The notes below the pieces were generated by a model. It was not told the DNA's origin and did no database searches. It worked only from the letters and a program-made list of their open reading frames with translations. From Oscillibacter sp. (GTDB lineage: Bacteria > Bacillota > Clostridia > Oscillospirales > Oscillospiraceae), in contig DNFA01000043.1 in assembly GCA_003487665.1 (NCBI GenBank), positions 1-24,975 of the forward strand: 24,975 nt of DNA, written 5' to 3'. Shown here piece by piece: positions 13,359 to 20,388 of the stretch. Position numbers and translations under genes: made by a program. Position 1 is the stretch's first letter, and each line of letters begins with the position of its first letter.

Positions 13359-15146
13359 TTACATGCAGTTTTCGTCGTCGAAATCGCAGAGGGAGGGGTC
13401 GATCGGCTCGGCGCGCATGACCGTGCGCATGTACTCGTTGACCTTGTCGCGCATGGTCTTGCGGGAGACGGTGCGGGGATCCATCAGGTCATGCTCGATC
13501 CAGATCATGTGATAGCCGCGCTCGCGGCCCTGCTCGTCCAGGATGCCCTGCACGGTGGCCATGTTTTTGCAGGCCACGTTCTGGTACATGATGATGATGT
13601 TGGTGTTCCACGCCTCGCACTGGCGCCACAGCTCGTCCACCACGTTCTGGTAGCCGCCGTTGGTGTGACGGCGCATGACCATACGCTCGTACAGACGCGC
13701 CAGATCGCGCAGTGCCTCCTCCTTGTCCTCTGTCTCCAGAGGCTTGGTGAAGTTCAGGGATTCCATCTCCACCAGAATGTTGATGCCCCAGCAGTTGGCC
13801 AGCCAGTTGGAGAAGTTGGCGTAGTAGTGGGCGGGGCAGCTCCACACGATGCCGCGGTAGCGCATCTTGCCCACCCACGCCTCGTCGCGGCGCTGGTAGG
13901 ACTGCATCAGCAGGTCGTTGACCTTGCGGCAGGTCTTCATGACGCGCGGGTCGATACCGCCGTCCATTTCGTAGTTCCACTTGCGGAACAGCTCGTAGCT
14001 GGGGCCGATGATTTGGGGATAGGCGGTCTTGTTGACCTCCCACTTTTCCAGCTCGTAGCGCGTCTCCTCGTTGAAGCGCTTCATGGCGGAGAAGTAGGCG
14101 TCCCAGCTCCACTTGGCGCCGGTCTGCTCCTCGATGAACTTAATGCACGCCCGGATGTCCTCGGCGCCCATCTGCACCGTCTCCTCGTCCTCATAGCGAA
14201 CGGGGAAGCACAGGTGGAACACGGGCAGGTCGGGGAAGCGGCGGGACATATAGCTGGAGGCCATGGTGGAGCCGTCGCAGGGCATGGAGGAGGAGATAAA
14301 GCACTTGCCCATGTGGGGCAGCGCGTCGATGACCAGAGCGCCGCACTCGGAGGACGGCACGGGGCAGCAGTCGGCGGGCAGGCCGAAGGACTCCACCGCG
14401 TCGATGTAGGGCACGCAGGTCAGCTGGTCGATCTCGGATACCAGAAACACGGGCATCAGCTGATAGGGGATACCCAGCAGGTCGGGGAAGCCGGCCATGA
14501 TCTGCCCCATGGTCATCTCGTCGAACAGAACGACCTTCTTGTTCAGCTCGGAGCTGTTGCCGTTCTTCTTGTCGCACTTGGCCAGGAACACCAGATTCTC
14601 CGCCACATAGCGGAAGATATCGTAGGTCATCAGGTGGCTCATGCGCAGGGCGTTGCCGCGCTGTCCCATGGTGTTCTTGTCCATGAAGCTCACGCAGCAC
14701 ATGTAGGAGATCATCCAGCGATACCAGAAGGTGGTGTTCAGGGCGGGAATGAGATCCTTGGAGAAGGTGCCCAGCAGCATGCCCCATGTTTTCAGCCAGC
14801 CGGCGAAGTCAATGAGCGTGCTCTCCACGCCGCGCCACTCGCGGCGGACAGTGGCCATGTCGCCCTTGCGGTACAGTGTGCCCAGCTGCTTCTCGCCGTT
14901 GAGCAGCAGATCCCTGCGCTGGGCGCAGGTCATGCCGGCCACGGCTCTGGCCTCCCGCGCCACGCGGTTCATGTTGTCAAGGAAGTGATCCTTCTGCTTC
15001 TTGCCGAAGGCCTTCCAGTCCGTCTCCTTGATGAGCTCCAGCGCGATGGAGCCGACCTCCTTCAGGTTGGCGGCCTGCGCCTTCCAGTCCATCTCCGTTC
15101 TGGCGCGGAAGAATGCGGGGTTGGGGAATTTCTTCTTGTCGGCCAT
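13359..15146 (-). CDS. Large dehydratase-family subunit, operon 2 (595 aa)
   Basis: Paralogue of the 548-aa protein of operon 1. Seen: YIDAV and GLPADCCP (247-262), CDGS (290-293), SCPAHYYANFSNW (436-448), NCWG (451-454), CK (526-527), and EPIDPSLCDFDDE near the end. Cys261, Cys290 and Cys526 match the three family cluster positions, and Cys437 and Cys452 are conserved as well. The N-terminal part of about 190-230 residues, Lys/Arg-rich at first, is longer than in operon 1 and keeps EWRGV (103-107, present at 51-55 there). Start and preceding stop share one base (TGATG). Inference: forms a heterodimer with the 399-aa subunit and is reduced by the activase encoded next. Substrate unknown. Confidence 0.87.
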   Translation of the reverse strand: MADKKKFPNPAFFRARTEMDWKAQAANLKEVGSIALELIKETDWKAFGKKQKDHFLDNMNRVAREARAVAGMTCAQRRDLLLNGEKQLGTLYRKGDMATVRREWRGVESTLIDFAGWLKTWGMLLGTFSKDLIPALNTTFWYRWMISYMCCVSFMDKNTMGQRGNALRMSHLMTYDIFRYVAENLVFLAKCDKKNGNSSELNKKVVLFDEMTMGQIMAGFPDLLGIPYQLMPVFLVSEIDQLTCVPYIDAVESFGLPADCCPVPSSECGALVIDALPHMGKCFISSSMPCDGSTMASSYMSRRFPDLPVFHLCFPVRYEDEETVQMGAEDIRACIKFIEEQTGAKWSWDAYFSAMKRFNEETRYELEKWEVNKTAYPQIIGPSYELFRKWNYEMDGGIDPRVMKTCRKVNDLLMQSYQRRDEAWVGKMRYRGIVWSCPAHYYANFSNWLANCWGINILVEMESLNFTKPLETEDKEEALRDLARLYERMVMRRHTNGGYQNVVDELWRQCEAWNTNIIIMYQNVACKNMATVQGILDEQGRERGYHMIWIEHDLMDPRTVSRKTMRDKVNEYMRTVMRAEPIDPSLCDFDDENCM

Positions 15147-16345
15147 CAGTTGGCACCTCCGTTCTGCTTGTGGATCTTCTTGATCTCCAGCGACTCCACG
15201 AAGGCCTGCACGCGGGTGCGCAGCTGGCCGGAGTTGCCGTTGTTGTACAGGCGGTCGATACTCAGCACGGGCCAGTCGTATTCCTCGTGCATGATGTGGC
15301 TCACCAGCGCACGCTCGAAGCCCCAGTAGTCGCAGTATTTCATCTGCTCATAGATGATGCCGTCGGCGTGATACTCCCGCGCCAGACGATCCGCTGTCTC
15401 GCGGCGCTGCTGCACCTTCTCGTCGGCGATGTAGCGGGCGCACTCGGAGTGCTTCATGATGTGCAGACAGATCTGGGGCAGGGCGTCCTCGTCCTCCTTC
15501 AGCTGGATGATCTCCCGGCCGGGGGTGGAGCCGAAGCAGTAGCGGTCGGACACCACCAGCGCGCCGCAGCCTTCGATGAGCTTGGTCAGCTGGGGGTCGT
15601 CGATCTCGCTGCCCACAATGGCGACACGGGCGCGGAAGGCGGGCTTGGGATCGGGCTTGCGCTTTTTCAGTTCGGTGAGCGTCTCCCGCAGGTAGGGGAG
15701 GATCAGGTATTTGGGACAGGTGAAGCTCACCAGATTCAGCACATGGAACTCGTAGCCGGTGATGACCGGGTTTTCCTCCTTGCGCATCTCGCCGATCTCG
15801 CTGATGATGGAACAGACCTCGTTGTGCTCCTTCACCGCCTGGCGGATGGCCGCGTCGGAGGTGTCCACGCCGTATTTCTCCGTCAGAGGATCCAGCACCC
15901 GGCGGCGCATCTGCTTGACGTAGGAATCCAGCGTGTAGTCGGTGATCTTGTAGGGGATGTCGCAGTGGGTGACGAAGAAATTGGGCTTGTCGTTGATCTG
16001 CAGGATCTCGAAGTGCTCCATGGCGCGGTTCATCATGGAACAGGCGTCCACGCCGGCCAGCGCGTCAAGGAACTGGTAGCCGCCCTCCATGCCGCGTTCC
16101 ACCAGGGCGCGGGCATATTCACAGGTGTAGTTGGACATATAATAGGTAGCGATGTCCAGCGAACCGGTGCGGGGGGCGCGGAGTCGGACGGAGAAGCAGC
16201 CGGGCAGATTCAGCAGCGGCTCAGGCATGTGGTAGCAGGTATAGCCGATGGCCAGTTTCCCCTCTGCCTGTGCCTGTTTGACCAGATCGTTGTCGGCATT
16301 CTCCAGCAGGCTCTCGAAGTAGATCAGATGCTTCAGGTCTCTCAA
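15146..16345 (-). CDS. 2-hydroxyacyl-CoA dehydratase/benzoyl-CoA reductase family subunit, operon 2 (399 aa)
   Basis: Starts at TTG, with AGAGAGG 8 bases upstream. The reading MRDLKHLIYFE is the same as in the 397-aa paralogue, which confirms the start. Seen: cluster Cys candidates 75 (YTCEYARA), 102 (DACSMM) and 338 (KYCDYW), further Cys 37, 50, 178, 210, 260, 270 and 302 at exactly the paralogue's positions, and SGQLRTRVQAF near the C-terminus. The serine of the usual C-x2-R-S motif is Ala80 here. Replacements that differ between the paralogues cluster at 95-135, in the region after the second cluster Cys, which may reflect different substrates. Same family role as the operon 1 protein. It follows the CooC-like gene by 30 bases. 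Confidence 0.88.
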   Translation of the reverse strand: MRDLKHLIYFESLLENADNDLVKQAQAEGKLAIGYTCYHMPEPLLNLPGCFSVRLRAPRTGSLDIATYYMSNYTCEYARALVERGMEGGYQFLDALAGVDACSMMNRAMEHFEILQINDKPNFFVTHCDIPYKITDYTLDSYVKQMRRRVLDPLTEKYGVDTSDAAIRQAVKEHNEVCSIISEIGEMRKEENPVITGYEFHVLNLVSFTCPKYLILPYLRETLTELKKRKPDPKPAFRARVAIVGSEIDDPQLTKLIEGCGALVVSDRYCFGSTPGREIIQLKEDEDALPQICLHIMKHSECARYIADEKVQQRRETADRLAREYHADGIIYEQMKYCDYWGFERALVSHIMHEEYDWPVLSIDRLYNNGNSGQLRTRVQAFVESLEIKKIHKQNGGAN

Positions 16346-16375
16346 GAATTACACCTCTCTCCTATGTGATTCAGA

Positions 16376-17140
16376 TTATAAGATCTCCAGCTTGGTCAGG
16401 GCTTCGCGGGCGCCGCGGATGACGGGTGCATCCTCCGGCAGATCAAAAACACTCAGACCCTGGATGTCGTTGGCGGCGTGCTGCGGGTCGCTGCCGATGG
16501 TAGCCAGTATCTCTGTGCCGTTGATGTGGATATAGGGTATCAGCGATGGGTCTGTGACCCGGTTGACGATGGAGCCGCAGCGGTCGTACATCACCAGCTC
16601 ATCGGCCACCCGCTTGATGGTGTCGATGACCTGCGTACCCTTGCGGCTGGGGTCGGTGATGAGCACAAGGTGCGTGACCTTTTCCATCACCCGGCGGTTG
16701 ATCTGCTCAATGCCCGCCTCGCCGTCGATGACCACATAGTCAAAGTCGCCGGCCAGCAGATTGATGACCTCCTTGAGATAGGCGTTCACCTTGCAGTAGC
16801 AGCCCGCCGTCTCCGGACGGCCGATGGCCAGAAACGAGAATTTCTGCTCCTCCACCATGGTGTCGAAGATGCGGTAGCGGGCCTCACTGAGAAGCTCGAT
16901 GGCCTCCCGGGGCGCGCCGTCCTCCACCGAGGCCACGATGCTCTTGCGGATGTCGTCCAGCGTCTCCTTTACCTCCACGCCCAGCGCGGTGGAAAGCCCC
17001 ACGGCGGGGTCGGCGTCGATGGCCAGAATGCGCTTGTCGGGATAGGCCTCCGTCAGCAGCCGCACAAAGGCGGCGGAGAGGGAGGTCTTGCCCACGCCGC
17101 CCTTACCGGCTACGGCGATGATCTTGGGGGTGTGATCCAA
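16376..17140 (-). CDS. CooC-like nickel-insertion ATPase (SIMIBI/MinD class)
   Basis: 254 aa, the usual CooC size. Seen: deviant Walker A GKGGVGKT at 12-19 with signature Lys13, DADP at 42-45, Cys114 and Cys116 in GCYCKVN (the CxC metal site of CooC dimers), and switch II DGEAGIE at 139-145. MinD and NifH lack this CxC/GEAG combination. Start is TTG 17140 with AAAGGA upstream. A GTG 10 bases upstream is out of frame. Family role: ATP-dependent Ni delivery to the C-cluster of CO dehydrogenase (CooC), or to ACS (AcsF). Here it is first in the dehydratase operon, and no CODH or complete ACS is in the window. Inference: it matures a metal site in the dehydratase-like enzyme or in the ACS-like protein, or it acts as an electron-transfer ATPase. 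The first is favoured by CooT in the window. Confidence 0.85.
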   Translation of the reverse strand: MDHTPKIIAVAGKGGVGKTSLSAAFVRLLTEAYPDKRILAIDADPAVGLSTALGVEVKETLDDIRKSIVASVEDGAPREAIELLSEARYRIFDTMVEEQKFSFLAIGRPETAGCYCKVNAYLKEVINLLAGDFDYVVIDGEAGIEQINRRVMEKVTHLVLITDPSRKGTQVIDTIKRVADELVMYDRCGSIVNRVTDPSLIPYIHINGTEILATIGSDPQHAANDIQGLSVFDLPEDAPVIRGAREALTKLEIL

Positions 17141-17159
17141 CAGCTTTCACGTCCTTTCG

Positions 17160-17189
17160 GCGGAGCTGCCATCCGGCAGTAGACTCCGC
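17160..17189 (-). promoter_or_regulatory. Leader hairpin directly before the CooC-like gene's ribosome site
   Basis: GCGGAG (17160-17165) pairs with CTCCGC (17184-17189), and inside it CTGCC/GGCAG closes an ATCC loop, with a 4-base bulge. On the minus strand the hairpin ends 2 bases before the AAAGG site of operon 2's first gene. No T-run follows, so translational control or RNA stability is more likely than termination. Confidence 0.45.
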
Positions 17190-17257
17190 GTGAACAAAAT
17201 GGCGGTTATGCTACAAAATCGAAATAATTTGTGCAGCATTGTTAAATTCCTAACATC

Positions 17258-17286
17258 ATAGTACCATAAATACCGGCAAAATGCAA
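17258..17286 (-). promoter_or_regulatory. Weak candidate promoter of dehydratase operon 2
   Basis: Minus strand: TTGCAT (17281-17286), 17-base spacer, TACTAT (17258-17263), with an overlapping TATGAT as an alternative -10. The leader of about 110 bases is AT-rich and carries two imperfect inverted repeats besides the hairpin at 17160. The poor match contrasts with the perfect promoter of operon 1 and would fit a need for an activator. Confidence 0.4.
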
Positions 17287-17390
17287 TGAAAGTTTCTCTG
17301 TTTTGCAACAATTTTTGGTACATTTGCAAGCTTCTGCCTGCGGAGCGGCCGGCGGGGATTTTTTTGCGGCATCTTTGCGCCATTGCCCCT

Positions 17391-17419
17391 TTGACGTACC
17401 GACGACAGCGTGGTATAAT
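17391..17419 (+). promoter_or_regulatory. Promoter of the kinase/FTR-like operon
   Basis: TTGACG (17391-17396), 17-base spacer, TATAAT (17414-17419), about 45 bases before the ATG at 17466. The gap between the divergent operons (17141-17465) otherwise holds only the operon 2 leader elements. Confidence 0.88.
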
Positions 17420-17465
17420 ACAGGGTAATATTTCAGTGAATTTACCTCTTGAAAGGAGAGGCCCT

Positions 17466-18392
17466 ATGCGTATAATCGACTTGGAAACCATCAATCAGGC
17501 CATGGACAACGAGACGCAGTTCGTTCTGCGGTGCGAGGAGGTATTCCACGACAAGGTGTCCTCTGCGGCGGCGGCCATTCTGTCCGCCGGACGGGATCGC
17601 CGCATCGTGGCGCTGACGGGGCCCTCCGGCAGCGGCAAGACCACCACCGCCATGCGGCTGCGGGAATATCTGGAGAATCTGGGTGTGAAGGTGTGCCTGC
17701 TGAGCATGGACAACTTCTTCCTGCCGCTTGATCAGCGTCCGCCGGAGGCCACGGACTGGGAGTCCCCCTACTGCGTCAACGTGGAGCAGCTGGTGGGCTG
17801 CATCGGCCGCCTGCTGGACGGCGAGGAGGCGGACATCCCGTGGTACGACTTCAAGACCGGCACCACCGGCGGCTATAACAAGATGCAGGGCGACCGGGAC
17901 TGCGTGGTCATTGCCGAGGGCATCCACATGCTCAACCCGCTGATCTTTGACAAGCTCCGCGGTGCGGCCACCGGCATCTATGTGGCGCCCCGCACCCGTA
18001 TCCTGACCGACAGGGACAGGGTGGTGCGTCCGGAGCAGCTGCGGGTGGCGCGGCGTCTTATCCGGGACTACAACACCCGCGGTCACTCCCTGCGGGAGAC
18101 GGTGGAGCGTGCCGAGAGCGTCAACGCCGGCGAGGTCAACTACATCCAGCCGTACAAGGGCAACGCGTCCATCCACATCGACTCCTTCCACGACTACGAG
18201 GTGTGCATTCTGGCCAAATGTCTGGGCAACATCCCCGATTTCCAGCAGCAGCTGACGCCGGAATACATGAAGGAGCACAAGCTCACCGACCTGATCGATG
18301 TGGTGCAGAGCGTCCCGCCGCTGCACACGCCCTATGTGCCGCTGAACTCCATCATCCGCGAGTTCGTGGGCGGCAGCTGCTATCAGTATTAA
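17466..18392 (+). CDS. Uridine kinase-like P-loop nucleoside/phosphoribulokinase-family protein
   Basis: 308 aa from the ATG behind AAAGGAGAGG. The frame extends upstream through the promoter, so the longer version is rejected. Seen: Walker A GPSGSGKTT at 52-60, then LLSMDNFFLP (the DxF substrate motif of uridine kinases), WESPYCVNVEQL, PWYDFKTG and VIAEGIHML, then RLIRDYNTRGHS, a likely lid segment. The family normally phosphorylates uridine/cytidine, or phosphoribulose in plants. A 45-residue N-terminal extension precedes the P-loop, and clostridial relatives of this type are often annotated only as nucleoside kinase. The true substrate cannot be read. It is followed after 16 bases by a cytidylate kinase-like gene. 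Confidence 0.85.
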   Translation: MRIIDLETINQAMDNETQFVLRCEEVFHDKVSSAAAAILSAGRDRRIVALTGPSGSGKTTTAMRLREYLENLGVKVCLLSMDNFFLPLDQRPPEATDWESPYCVNVEQLVGCIGRLLDGEEADIPWYDFKTGTTGGYNKMQGDRDCVVIAEGIHMLNPLIFDKLRGAATGIYVAPRTRILTDRDRVVRPEQLRVARRLIRDYNTRGHSLRETVERAESVNAGEVNYIQPYKGNASIHIDSFHDYEVCILAKCLGNIPDFQQQLTPEYMKEHKLTDLIDVVQSVPPLHTPYVPLNSIIREFVGGSCYQY

Positions 18393-18408
18393 GAGGAGGT
18401 ATTCCATT

Positions 18409-19032
18409 ATGAGCAGGATCATTACCATCAGCCGTGAGTTTGGCTCCGGCGGCCGCGAGCTGGGCAAGCGTCTGGCGAATGCACTGGGTATTCCGTGCTA
18501 CGACCACGAGATCATCGAGATGATCGCCAAGGAGAACGGCTTCAACGAGGACTATGTGGCCAACGTCGCGGAAAAAAGCATCGAGGCTGCCTATCCCCTG
18601 ACCATCGGCCACCGCTTCGGCATGCAGCCCTTCCAGATCATGGATCAGCCCATCCGCGTGGCGGTGGCGCAGCGGAGGATCGTGGAGAATTTCGCCAAGC
18701 AGGGCGACTGCGTCATCATCGGCCGCGCCGCCGATGTGATCCTGAAGGACTACGATCCGCTGAACATCTTCGTCTACGCGGACAAGGATTCCAGGATCGA
18801 GCGCTGCCAGCGCCGCGCCCCGGAGGGCGAGCACCTGACGGCCAAGGAGATCGAAAACCGCATGAAGCAGATCGACCGCAACCGTGCCCAGCACCACCAG
18901 ATGTACAGCGACAACAAGTGGGGCGACAAGGGCTCCTACGACCTGTGCGTCAACACCACCAAGCGCTTTGTGAAGGATCTGGTACCGGCCATCGCCAAGT
19001 TCTGCGAGGACTGGTTCAACAGCCACGGTTGA
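18409..19032 (+). CDS. Cytidylate kinase-like family protein
   Basis: 207 aa, with the start set by AGAGGAGG 9 bases upstream. Seen: ITISREFGSGGRELGKRLA (5-23), a glycine-rich P-loop variant without the standard GKT/S, then CYDHEIIEMIAKENG, then VIIGRAADVIL, a FVYADKDSRIERC hydrophobic-strand segment, and KQIDRNRAQHHQMYSDNKWGDKGSYDL near 155-181 typical of this clostridial family. The protein is distinct from the housekeeping Cmk, which is longer. Inference: a phosphate-transfer enzyme acting on an unknown nucleotide or other small molecule, in one operon with the uridine kinase-like and FTR-like genes. Confidence 0.88.
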   Translation: MSRIITISREFGSGGRELGKRLANALGIPCYDHEIIEMIAKENGFNEDYVANVAEKSIEAAYPLTIGHRFGMQPFQIMDQPIRVAVAQRRIVENFAKQGDCVIIGRAADVILKDYDPLNIFVYADKDSRIERCQRRAPEGEHLTAKEIENRMKQIDRNRAQHHQMYSDNKWGDKGSYDLCVNTTKRFVKDLVPAIAKFCEDWFNSHG

Positions 19033-19057
19033 TACATACGCAAAGGAGGGTGCAGCC

Positions 19058-19255
19058 ATGAAGGTTCGTCTCAACGACGATCCCGAGATCGTCAGGACTA
19101 TCCGCGAGGGTCTGAAGCGCACCGGCGGCTACTGCCCGTGCCGGCTGGCACGGACGGAGGAGAACAAGTGCATGTGCAAGGAGTTCAAGGATCAGATCGC
19201 CGATCCCAACTTCGAGGGCTACTGCCACTGCCGGCTGTATTACAAGGAGAAATAA
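19058..19255 (+). CDS. Ferredoxin:thioredoxin reductase catalytic-subunit-like Fe-S protein, 65 aa
   Basis: AAAGGAGGG precedes the ATG. Seen: three C-x-C motifs, CPC (26-28), CMC (38-40) and CHC (56-58), with CRL after the first and last. The full FTR beta subunit has CPC-x16-CPC-x8-CHC. Here the spacing is 9 and 15 and the protein is about half as long, as in short FTR-like proteins of anaerobes. Family role: a [4Fe-4S] cluster beside a redox-active disulfide passes ferredoxin electrons to thioredoxin-type dithiols. No FTR alpha subunit or thioredoxin is next to it. Last gene of the kinase operon, with a strong terminator 1 base on. Confidence 0.88.
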   Translation: MKVRLNDDPEIVRTIREGLKRTGGYCPCRLARTEENKCMCKEFKDQIADPNFEGYCHCRLYYKEK

Positions 19256-19290
19256 AAAAATCGGGTCGTTTGACCCGATTTTTTTTATTT
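19256..19290. terminator. Bidirectional terminator between the FTR-like gene and lspA
   Basis: AATCGGGTC pairs with GACCCGATT around a GTTT loop, with A and T runs on the two sides. It overlaps the last codons of lspA (stop at 19285-19287) and so serves both converging units. Confidence 0.92.
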
Positions 19291-19734
19291 CTTTACCAGC
19301 TCTCTCAAAAGGCCGAGCACCGTCAGCACCACGCCGCCGACGAGCATGAAGTCCGCCAGATTCCACACCAGCGCGCGTTTCTTCACCCGGCGGTGGGGGA
19401 ATTGCAGATAATCCGTGACGCTGCCCCGGCGCAGCCGGTCGAACTGGTTGCTCAGGCCGCCCAGCAGCACCAGCAGGATGCCCAGCTGCGCGGAGAACAC
19501 CCGCTTTCCCAGCTCCGGCAGCAAGCAGACCGCTGCCAGCAGCCACACGCCCATGGGCAGCCAGCGCAGCAGCTTTTCATGCTTTTGCCCCAGCCCCAGG
19601 AAGAAGCCGCGGTTTTCCAGATGGGTCAGGCGCAGGTATTTGCTCTCCAGACGGAGCTTCCCCGTGCGGGAGAGGTATTTCAGCACCCGGTCGGCGCCCA
19701 GCAGCGCCGCTGCGATGGCGATGGCTATATACAC
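19285..19734 (-). CDS. lspA: Lipoprotein signal peptidase (signal peptidase II)
   Basis: 149 aa. The start is the GTG at 19734, 8 bases after GGAGG. A longer frame and a GTG at 19743 exist, but the latter overlaps the ribosome site. Seen: four hydrophobic segments, GADRVLKYL near the N-terminus (the D-x-x-x-K motif), HLENRGFFLGLG, then the catalytic Asp signatures SNQFDRLRRGSVTDYLQF and VWNLADFMLVGG. Slightly shorter than the usual 155-170 aa. Family role: a membrane aspartyl protease that removes lipoprotein signal peptides after diacylglyceryl transfer. It starts 5 bases after the rhomboid gene's stop, so the two membrane proteases form one operon. Confidence 0.93.
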   Translation of the reverse strand: MYIAIAIAAALLGADRVLKYLSRTGKLRLESKYLRLTHLENRGFFLGLGQKHEKLLRWLPMGVWLLAAVCLLPELGKRVFSAQLGILLVLLGGLSNQFDRLRRGSVTDYLQFPHRRVKKRALVWNLADFMLVGGVVLTVLGLLRELVKK

Positions 19735-19739
19735 GGCGC

Positions 19740-20309
19740 TCACCTCCGTCCCCGGCGGACGGTGAAGCCGAACACCAGACCGCACAGGCCGCCCACGATG
19801 TGGGCGATCTGGGACACGTTGTCCTGCTTGAACAGGCCGTCCATGATCTCGCCGCCCAGATAGAAGATCACCACCAGGATCAGCGTCACGGGGATCTCGC
19901 CCCGGCGGGCGGCGGTGAAGGAGGACAGCACGATCATCATGAACACCACGCCGCTGGCGCCCAGCAGCGCCGAGTGGGGGAAGAAGATGAAGTGTACCAG
20001 TCCCGTGACCAGCGCTGTCAGCGCGATCATCCACACCATGGTGCCGCTGCCGTATTTTTCCTCCAGACCGGGGCCCACCAGCAGCAGGAGCAGCATGTTG
20101 CCCATGTAGTGCTCATAGCCGGTGTGACCCAGCACATGGCCGAAGAAACGGACATAGGTCAGCGGATCGGCCAGCGAGGAGCGGTACACGGAGAAGAATT
20201 GGGTGGTGGCCGTGCCGCCTGTCCAGTTGCCCAGCAGCAGCGCCAGCAGGCTCAGCAGGGCGAAGGTCAGGATCACCGGTGCGTTGAAGCGGATGACGAT
20301 CTTTTTCAA
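19740..20309 (-). CDS. Rhomboid-family intramembrane serine protease
   Basis: 189 aa, starting at TTG with AGAGGGAC 9 bases upstream. Seen: six hydrophobic segments, the HxxxN motif (His67, Asn71 in GYEHYMGNM), the catalytic serine Ser119 in GASG (117-120) and His170 in AHIVGGLCGLVFGF, which together are the rhomboid catalytic set. Family role: cleavage of single-span membrane proteins within the bilayer, with substrates rarely known in Firmicutes. It is first in an operon with lspA. The single-span membrane proteins of the dehydratase operons are possible substrates only in the general sense. Confidence 0.93.
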   Translation of the reverse strand: MKKIVIRFNAPVILTFALLSLLALLLGNWTGGTATTQFFSVYRSSLADPLTYVRFFGHVLGHTGYEHYMGNMLLLLLVGPGLEEKYGSGTMVWMIALTALVTGLVHFIFFPHSALLGASGVVFMMIVLSSFTAARRGEIPVTLILVVIFYLGGEIMDGLFKQDNVSQIAHIVGGLCGLVFGFTVRRGRR

Positions 20310-20321
20310 GGCAAGTCCCTC

Positions 20322-20350
20322 TTTTCAAATGCAGTAGAAAAGAGTATACT
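20322..20350 (+). promoter_or_regulatory. Candidate promoter of the EEP hydrolase gene
   Basis: TTTTCA (20322-20327), 17-base spacer, TATACT (20345-20350), 38 bases before the GTG start. TATACTATACT is a repeated -10-like stretch, and its reverse TATAGT may serve the divergent rhomboid gene. Confidence 0.5.
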
Positions 20351-20388
20351 ATACTTCAGGAAAAAAGTAAACCGAGGAGGTCATTCCT

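Noticed and set aside
13350..15329. 659-codon plus-strand frame opposite the 595-aa subunit
   Set aside because: The same mirror effect. The minus strand encodes a recognisable paralogue of the 548-aa protein.
3631..17140. Operons 1 and 2 as a CO dehydrogenase/acetyl-CoA synthase cluster
   Set aside because: No CooS/AcsB catalytic sequence, corrinoid protein or methyltransferase is present. Only accessory proteins and one partial ACS-like domain occur.
19735..20034. N-terminal extension that would make lspA 249 aa
   Set aside because: It runs through the rhomboid gene in another frame and is Arg/Gly-rich. The GTG with GGAGG at 19734 gives a normal LspA.
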